The notes below the pieces were generated by a model, which saw nothing but the letters and a program-made list of their open reading frames with translations, was not told where the DNA came from and ran no database searches. This document shows positions 53,994 through 62,900 of a stretch of DNA of 64,000 nucleotides, one piece after another (positions within the stretch are counted from its first letter, which is position 1; each line of letters opens with the position of its first letter). The DNA is taken from contig OX377202.1 in assembly GCA_947396885.1 (NCBI GenBank), forward strand, positions 105,460,198 to 105,524,197. Reading direction: 5' to 3'. A program made the translations under genes and the position numbers. This DNA is from Heligmosomoides polygyrus polygyrus. Taxonomy: Eukaryota > Nematoda > Chromadorea > Rhabditida > Heligmosomidae.

Positions 53994-54140
53994 GGCCTGC
54001 TCATACTTCGCTATGGGAGCGATTGTTCGGGTGGGCAAATGATACGTATGGATTTTTGAAGAGCGATCGCCCAGCAAAAATCGATACGTATGATTTGCTC
54101 AGTCGACCAATCGCTCCCGTCGCGAAGTATGAACAGGCCC
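53994..54140. mobile_element. MITE family A, ATCGATACGTA subfamily
   Basis: The ends are GGGGCCTGCTCATACTTCGC and GTCGCGAAGTATGAACAGGC. Its core AAATGATACGTATGGATTTT pairs with AAAATCGATACGTATGATTT. Confidence 0.85.
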
Positions 54141-54776
54141 TAACTCCGCTATATACCATTTTCACGTCGAATTGCACCCTTTTCAAATCAAATTGGACAC
54201 TTTTGAGATCAAGCCGACCATCTACCAAAGCAAAACGATCGCGCTCCACATTAAACCAGATTCAAGAATTCTTAAATAGCAGATTCCCACGGAAGTAAAA
54301 TATCAGTCAAAGGTCGCAAATCAAATCTTTCGCCAAAGCACTAACAAGCACAGATTACGCCATGCACATGATCAGAACACCTGTCATGGTAGCGATTGAA
54401 TGAACACGAGACCTTTCATAGAGACATAGATGGCATGATTTAAGCATTTATTGGTTAAACAATCTGATGTACTACTGAGCAATTATACAGTAACATGTAA
54501 ACTAACTGATTTAGACGAAAAAATAACAATAACAATAGCATCCTACTCTGATTCCATGTTCGACAACTACACGAAGAACATCTCCTGCTCTTCTCTCAAC
54601 AAGAACTAGTCGCTAATAAAGGAGCAGGCCTAAGAAGCGGAACAACACCCAAACAATCTGAAGAGACATTATACCCACTGCTACGGGGATCTACACTAAG
54701 CTAGAATTATGAACTACAATACAACATGAACGCTTCAGACTACAGAATAGAGCTCTCCCGGAGCCTCATGTGTAAT

Positions 54777-56345
54777 TCCATGTAGTTGGCACAATTGAGA
54801 CTCTTGCGACACAATTTGCTGGCGAGCTTTCGCTGCTTAGCAATTTCTCAGGTCTACAATAACATTACAGACAGTGATTGCCTTTATTTACACAATAACA
54901 ACGATAAACACTGACCAAGCGGGCCTCGCTAGCCAAGCCTTACCACAACGGTGCTCCTTACAATTAAAGTAACAGTTAATCACGTCGCCGCTGATCTTCT
55001 TAATCACTACATGATAAGCTTCAGCGCATCGGTCTGCTCATCCCTATTGTAAATTTCGGGATTCAGCCGCTTTATTGCAAGGACTTCGAGAAGTTTCCTT
55101 TCTAGCGGTTCGATACGTTAACTTTAACTGTAGGAGGGCCTTCATGAGTGTAGTGGAAGGTGCCATGTCGCGTAAAGCTGTTGCTAGGCCAAGAACCGTG
55201 GTTTCGCAACGCTCGCATGCTCACCCATCCGTTTGTATAGAGGTCGCTTCGTTTCTCCTATGTAGTTCTGACCATATTCTTCGCATGTGACGTGACACAC
55301 TGTGCCGCGTAATTGGCGGATTTTACTGTCTGTGCAATACATGCAGTTGTTTCGGTCACATTTCTATTCATAGATTCTTGATGCCGCAAGCAATCTCCCC
55401 AGATTTTGATTCGAAAAACGAGTTTAATTGGAGTGAAGGTGAATGTGATAAGGAACCTCATCGCCACGAAGGATAGAACGTGTGCTGAAGGTTCTATGGA
55501 AGTAGAGGCGGACATTTCGAGAGCACCGGGGGAAAATTGCTACATGAGCTGAGCTTTTCGTTCTGCTGTGATGTAGCCATTTTCTTCCGGTACTCTCAAA
55601 ATCGCTGCCTCTACTTCCATAGAACCTTTAGCACACGTTTTATTCTTCGTGGCGATAGGGTTGCTTATCACTTTAGCTTCACTCCAGCTAAACTCGTTTT
55701 TCGACACCAAATCTGGGAGATTGCTCGCTACATCAAAAATCTATGAACAGAAATTTAACCGAAACAACTGCATATGTTGCACAGACAATAAAACCTGTCA
55801 GTTTCGCGCCACAGTGTGTCAGGGCTCATGCGAAGGATGTGATCAGAACCACGTACGAGAAACGTAGCGACCTCTATACAGCCGGTTGAACGAGCAAGTG
55901 CGAGCGTTGCGAAACCCCGGTTCCTATTCCACCAACAGTTTTACGCCATGTGGCATTCCAGCTCACTCATGAAGGCCCTCCTGCAGTTAAAGTTAACGTA
56001 TTGTACCGTCACTGATAACCCCGCTAGAAAGGAAACTTCTCGAAGTCCTTGCAATAAAGAGGCTGAACCCCGAAATGAACAGCATGGATGAGCAGACGGA
56101 TGCGCTGAGGCTTATCATGTAGTGATTAAGAAGATCAGCAGCAATGTTGTTTACAGTAACTTTACTTGTAAACAACACCGCTGTGGTGAGGCTCGGCTAT
56201 CGAGACCGCTTGGTCAGTGTTTATCGTTTTTATTGTGTAAATAAAAGCAATCACTCTCTTTAATGTTATTGTAGACCTGAGAAAGCTACTAAGCAGCGAA
56301 AGCTCGCCTATAAACTGTGTCGGATGAGTATCAATTGTGCAAAAT
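54777..56345. mobile_element. Back-to-back pair of Penelope-like element 3' parts (GIY-YIG)
   Basis: The left arm (54777-55545) and right arm (55565-56345) are inverted, with the axis near 55556. Read on the minus strand, the left arm encodes CTDSKIRQLRGTVCHVTCEE, YGQNYIGETKRPLYKRMGEH and a stop (about 55335-55200), the pattern of the GIY-YIG endonuclease domain of Penelope-like retroelements (C..C...YIGET.R.L..R..EH). The right arm on the plus strand has the same domain, more decayed (55745-55900; CEGCDQNHVRET). The 3' ends point outwards and the reverse transcriptase parts are missing, so two 5'-truncated copies are joined head to head. Confidence 0.8.
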
Positions 56346-56928
56346 ACATACATACAGCTTCAAGCAATGTCTAAGAAGACGGTCAGATGCCGAAGTCGGC
56401 TTCAGGAAGCTCCATTTGGTTGATTAAATGAGCTGCAGCTGCATAAGAACAGACATACTGGGAGAACAATGAACGACTCCGCTGCAAACAATCACTGATT
56501 CTAACCAGCATGGAGACAAAACCGGCTTCGGAGGCCTATACGACTCGAAAACGAACATCCTACTGGCAGTGAGACGCAGATAAAGGGCCGCTTCTGCTGT
56601 CGAGGAACGACTGAAGCTAGTTGTGGCTTCGCTAAATCGCTCTAGGAGCATTGGACTGCTAGGGAACCTTCTTTCAATCTCTCTGCAGGTCTAACAGCTC
56701 CTCTCCAAGCCTAACTCCTGTGGAGCACCAACTCATCCAAAATAACAGTGCACTAGTGTAGGCGGCGAAGCCCCGTACACTGGCAGAGTACCCGTACGTA
56801 AAGGAACACAAAGACTCTCAGACCACGGCAAAGGACTACGGTAAGTGCCAAGGCAGCTCATAATGACACATCTGATCATGAGAGGTGGCGATAAGGCAGT
56901 GATGACAATTTCCTTATGACAGCTCAGA

Positions 56929-59900
56929 CTAGGACTCAGCCGACTTGGTGGTGAACGACCGAATACGCTCCAGAAGTGGCGTCTTTTGCACATCACTGCG
57001 TCCATAGTTACTGATCACCATCAGAATCATGATCAGTGGCAGGTAGAACAGGCTGGAACGAGCGAAATACTCCGAGAAGAGAACCTGAGTAAGAAGCACA
57101 CTGCCGACGTACCTGTAGAAGAATAGCCGTCGTGAATTCGAGGCATCTGGCGCCGAGTAGAACTTGTACGCCAACCAGCACATGTACGCATTCACCGGCA
57201 GGGAATCTGTACAAGGGCAGTTGAACTCATCAGAAGGCAAACATTTTATTTGGAAAATGTTTTCGAAGAACTCCATCGACCCACTTTGGCGGCAAAAGGC
57301 CTAATTTTAGAATTCCTGGCAGCAGAACTTTCTAAAGCAGATCACGTAAGGCCCCGTTTATACTTCCGACGTCGAGCGACGCGACGGCATGTGAAGTGGC
57401 CAAATTGATCGATCGCGTCGCTCAATCAATATGGCCACTATACGTGGCGTCGCGTCGCTCGACATCGAAGCATAAACGGGATCTAAATGCTTTGGCGAAG
57501 GAGGCCACCTCTTGTGTGGGTAACGACGTGAAAAAGGGAAAACAACTAGGCCGTTGCGTCACTATCGTTCGTTCTTTTGCTCCCGCAAATCGAATATAAC
57601 CCAGTCATTGCCTACTTTGGCAATTTTGAGCAAAAATCACAGATATGCGCATGATCAACAGCTATTAAGTTGGCAACTGATTTCACGGATTTTCAAGCAT
57701 CTTCAACAAAAGCGTTTATTAGCAAATAACAAATAAAGATCTCCAATCAAAATAAGATCCCTTGGAAAGCAGGAGTGCTTCACATTTATCAGGTAACAAG
57801 TCTATCCCACAGCTATAGAAATCTTGTGCTTTTGAGGCCAAGAATCTTTGGAGGTTCCTCTCGACCTGTTCCATATTAATGAATCGTCTTTCCACCAAGA
57901 AGTGCTGTAGCGAATGAAAAGGAGGTAGTCATTCGGCGCACAGTCTGGGCTGTAAGGTGGATGAGCTAGGTGTCCCTGGCCAAGGTCTTCAATTTCTGAA
58001 GCGCCGGCTTCGCGACATGCTCTCTGGTGGTGTCAGGAAGGTGTTATCTTCTGGGACCTCTTAAGGAGCGGTTCCAGTAATGACGCTGAAATCTATTCTT
58101 CCCCACCTTACCGCGGGGGGGGGGGGCAGTCATTCGGTACACCACGGTGCTCGCCGCCCACTTCCCGCCCTGCCCGCCCCGCCCTATTTGGACAAGTTTG
58201 CTGCGCGCAAGACCGTCGATAATTGGCGTGACGTCGTCCAAAAACCTAACAACTGATAGGAGACGATTGGTAAACGCATCTCGGGGAACTCTGAAATCAT
58301 TTTCCAGTCGGTTCGGCTATGGAGACAGTTGAGGAAAGGAGAACGTCGCTCTTCTCTCTAGATTCTTTCAATTTTCACCACAATTCTTTAAATTTTCGCC
58401 TCAAATGCGATGCCTCCATGTGAAGGTATCTTGTCAGGCAGGCACCCGGACATCTTGTCCTCGGCGCGCCCTTCGCCCCGCCCCTTTCTGAGGACGGTGT
58501 ACCCAACAACTTTCCGCCCCTTACCGCGCCCAGGCTGAACTCTGCCAAAATCGATTCAGACGGCATTTCATCAATCGCCCATGATGGGCTACTACACGAT
58601 AACACCTTCTTGACACCACCAAGAGAGCATGCCGCGAATCAGACGCTTCAAAAAATCGAAGACCTTGACCGGGAGCGTCTAACTCATTCAGCTTACAGCC
58701 CAGACTGTGCGCCGACTGACTCCCTCCTTTTTAGTTCGCTGCAGCACTTCTTGGTTGGAAGACGACTTCGTTAACGTGGATCAGGTCAAAATGCACATCC
58801 AAGGATTCTTGGCCTTAAAAGCACATGAATTCTGCAGCTGTGGAATAGGCCAGATAAAGGGGAAGTGGATCTGCGTTCCAACGGATCTTACTTTTATTGA
58901 AAATTGTTATTTGCTAATTAACGCTTTTGTTGAAGATGCTAGAGAGTTCATGAAATTTGATGACAACCTGATATTTATGTTAAGCATACAAACCCCTTAT
59001 AGCTGACAAAAGCTGCTCAAACTTCTGCTGTGCAAGAGTGGCCCAAATCAATTGTATATACGGCCCAATCGATATCACTCGTTCTTTTGCTGTAGCTACT
59101 TGAATATATTATCGCGGCATCTCGCGATCATAGGATGATGGGATATTGTGGGAGAACTTAGCTTTGAGCATTATCAGATTGTCGCACTAAGCAAACAAAA
59201 AACTCCTTATAAAAAAGACCACATTGCGCTCTTCTATTGTTCCTTTTATTTATTCCTCATGTTCGCTTCTTGTAGGATGAATTTAACATGCTCTCAAATG
59301 TAACGCATCTATAAATTACTGTTTGGTTTAGTTACCCAAGTTTGAGGTAAAAGGTGACTAGGACTCGTGTATGTGTTGTGTATCGAGGAAAACCGACAAT
59401 AACTAATCCACCAAAACCCGCTTATATACAGTCAGCCATTGAGCAGCCTTTAAGCTATTTTGTCGGGTATTCCAGTAAAAACCACAGTTAAGTATGATGA
59501 AAGACATTCATTTAGGTTCCTAAGGCAATAATCATGAACATAAACACTGACACTTTGACCACTCACAGGTAATCGTTTGGTGATCAACTATGAGCAATCC
59601 CAAATCGAGCAGAAACGTCAGTTTCTAGGTAATTTAGGAATTCAAGCATTCCAAAGGGTTTTCTTACAGCCTTTATTATTAAGAACACTTTGTGCGTCAT
59701 TTTTAAAATATTTTTTAATGCGTATAAGCACAGAAAGCTTAATAGCAAGAGGTTGACTACCACTATTGGATGCTTCCGTTATAAATCTAAATTTAACAGG
59801 ATTAAACAGAAACAGAAAGAGAAGCACCTACCCAAGGCGAAGGTGATTGTCGTCAAGTTCGTCAAAGGCGCGACCACCGAGCACAGCCCAACCAGGGCCA

Positions 59901-62900
59901 GACTGTGTCGGATCGAAGTCACTCGACATAATCGCTCGTTAGTCACGCACATAACCCGATATCCAGCCTGAAATCCACCACGTAGGTCACCAAACGCTGG
60001 TACTTCACAGCGCTGTGGCCTTCAGAGCGGCAAGCGTAGCTGAAAACTCGATGGCTAACCTTGCTGTAGTCGCCGCGAAGGTTCCAGGACAAGCCATTGA
60101 AGTGGGGAAACTGCCACGAGTACAGAATCGCAGCCAGGCAAAGCGCCGCCGAGTCGATCGTGCCCGTCGCCGCTGCGTAGCCCATCAACGGCGGAATCGC
60201 TCCCACCTGGATAATCCGAATTTCTCTGGCTCCTGTGGCAAAAACACGCTCAGAACACTTTGAACCACCACTAAATACAAGGATGGTCACGGTTACGGCA
60301 CCATAGCCACTTGTAAAATGAGAAACAGAAGCGGCATTTAGGCTCTGAAGTTCGGGCAGAACACCAATTCCTCGCAGAAGAGAAGCTTCTGCGAGGAATT
60401 GGTGTTCCTCCATTCCTTGCCACTGTGAGAAGCTTTCTCGCAGTGGCAAGGAATGGAGGAACCGGTAACAGGAAAAAACAACCCTGAAAACCGACGACGG
60501 AACCCAGCCAGGTGTGGTATCCAACCTCATTTTTATGCTCCTTCGCAAATTGTCCCCTTTTACGTCCTGTTTGTTATTTGCCAACGAGGTTTTTAGGTGG
60601 AATACTTATGTAAGGCCTGACGTTTCAACCCTGTCGTCGTGCTCGGAGGCCTAAAAATAGCTCGAGGCATTAGACTTGTACTTTACCCGATCAAGCGCTC
60701 CACACGCGCTAGCATTTTTGACCTAAAATCAAAAGCACAACACGAAATCCCGAAATGTCGAGCAAACTCATCCAGAATTCCACCACTGGCGAGTAGCGAT
60801 TGCGCTACCGCCCAGAGTTAGTCGATGACCAGCAGCGAACGGGACTCACAGTGCTGTCATTCCGTTGTCATAACAGTGAAGACAGCGGTCCCCCTGGTCA
60901 TTTCATACCTCGCAGAGCGGTGCAAACGGCAGAAGATCACTCGTGATAGATAAACACTCATGCTGACTCTTGCTTGAAATCCAGAACTCTTCGAGCTTGA
61001 TGAAATCTCTGTCTCACACGCCAAAAACCTTGCACTCGATATCAAATCGTTACCGTCATGAACCTCGACTCTATGCTTACCATGTGGTGTAAGAACGTAA
61101 CAGCGCCGTTTATAGGCTAGGTGTTCGTTGATGCGCACTCCCAGTGATCTCCCAGTTTCCCCAACATAAACGCTGCCACATTCCTTGCACTTAATTTCGT
61201 AAGTGGATAATTTCGGAAGGTGAGAGGTGCGAATCATTGCGATTAGCTTTCAAAATATAATAGCTGCAGAAAATGGATACATTAAACCACTTCAACGTCA
61301 ACGAAGACATCCGAGGGACCGGAATGTTACGCGCTCTATAGCAACACCTGGGTCGCTATTACCAGTCATTTAGCTCCTACTAACTGTCACAATCCGCAAG
61401 TGTCCAATTGTTCGATCAATGGGCCGTATTGAGACTCTGGACGCCGCCACCATGTTTTCTTCTATATTGGTCACTTCACAGCTCGTCCTCCTTTCACTGT
61501 AGCCGAAAATCCCAGGCGTTTTCTATGTTGATCACGTAACGCTTTTTGTACGTTGATCACTTAGCACAGCTCGCCCTCCTCACTGTATCCGAAACTCCCA
61601 GCTGTTCCTTTGTAGGCCACGTAACTCCTCGGCCGCCCTCACTGTAGTGTACTTCCCTCGTAAACAAAGGAACGCATTCACCTGTACGGTCGCCACCCGA
61701 GTGGCCGCGCTCATTTCTTGCCTCCCTCGATTCCTTGCTTGTTTGAAGGTTTCAATTCTAGCACATCGTATGTTATTCGTCGCTCGTTTTAAATGTAGAT
61801 CATTAACATAAAGGTTTAATTACCCAAGTTTGAGTTGAGGGACAACGTACACAGTAACCGCGCAAGGTCCACAAGGTCGAAATCTGTGTGGCACTCTACA
61901 AAAAGAGGAAGGCCAGCAGAGGATTCGAGAGGATCCTTAACCACCGACCAGAGGACCTCCAAGGCAACGACAACCAGCCGCGATACGCTCCATTGAAAGT
62001 CCCATTTGCCTTGCTTTCATTTCAGACACTGCCTGTGATAAAGTCCATTTCTAACAGGCTGCTTCCTGTGCCTGTCGCTAGGTGTGTCGACTAAAACGAC
62101 ATCCTCCTGCAGCTGTGCTTGGTGAGTACACCTTCGTATGGCAGCAGCAAGTCATCAGAGATGAAAGGAAGGCAAAAGGGAATCTTACTGGACCGCATAA
62201 CATTCCGGTCCATCGGATATCATCGTTGACGTTGAAGTGGTATAGTGTATTCATTTCCTGCGGCTATTATGGAAGCTAATCGCAATGATTTGCGCCTCTC
62301 ACCTTCGGAGATTATCCATTTGCGAGATTAAGTGCAAGAAATGTGGCAGTGTTTATATTTGGGAAACACGGAGAATACTGGAAGTGCGCATCAACGAACA
62401 TCGAGCTGATAAACGACGCTGTAACGTTCTTACACCACTCAGTAAGCATATAGTCGAGGTTTATGGCGGTAAAGATTTGATATCGAGTGCAAGGTTTTGG
62501 CGTGCTAGAAAGAGATTTCATCAAGCTCGAAGCTTCTGGATTTCTAGCAAGAGTCCAGCATGAGTGTTTATCCATCACGAATGATCTTCCACTGTTTGCA
62601 CCGATCTGCAAGCTATGAAATGGCCAGGGGGACCGCCGCCATCACGGTTATGGCAATGGAATCACAGCACAGTGAGTCCTATTCGCTACTGTTCGCCGAC
62701 AAACTCTGGGTGGTAGCGCAATCGCCAGTCGCCATTAGTGGAATTCTGGACGAGTTTGCTCGACATTCCGAGGTTCCATATTGTATTCTTGACTTCAGGT
62801 CAAAAATACTGGCGCGGGTGGAGCGCTTGGTCGGGCAAAGTACAAGTCTAATGCCTCAGCCATTTTTAGGCCTCCGAAGACGACAGGGTCGATATGTCAG

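Noticed and set aside
56424..56651. A downstream operon gene after COX10
   Set aside because: The 75-codon minus-strand frame has no recognisable motif and no 3' splice site or SL2 context; 3' untranslated sequence is more likely.
58115..58135. G-run near 58120 as a regulatory or telomeric signal
   Set aside because: A single homopolymer of 9 G inside a mariner fold-back; no TTAGGC telomere units are present.
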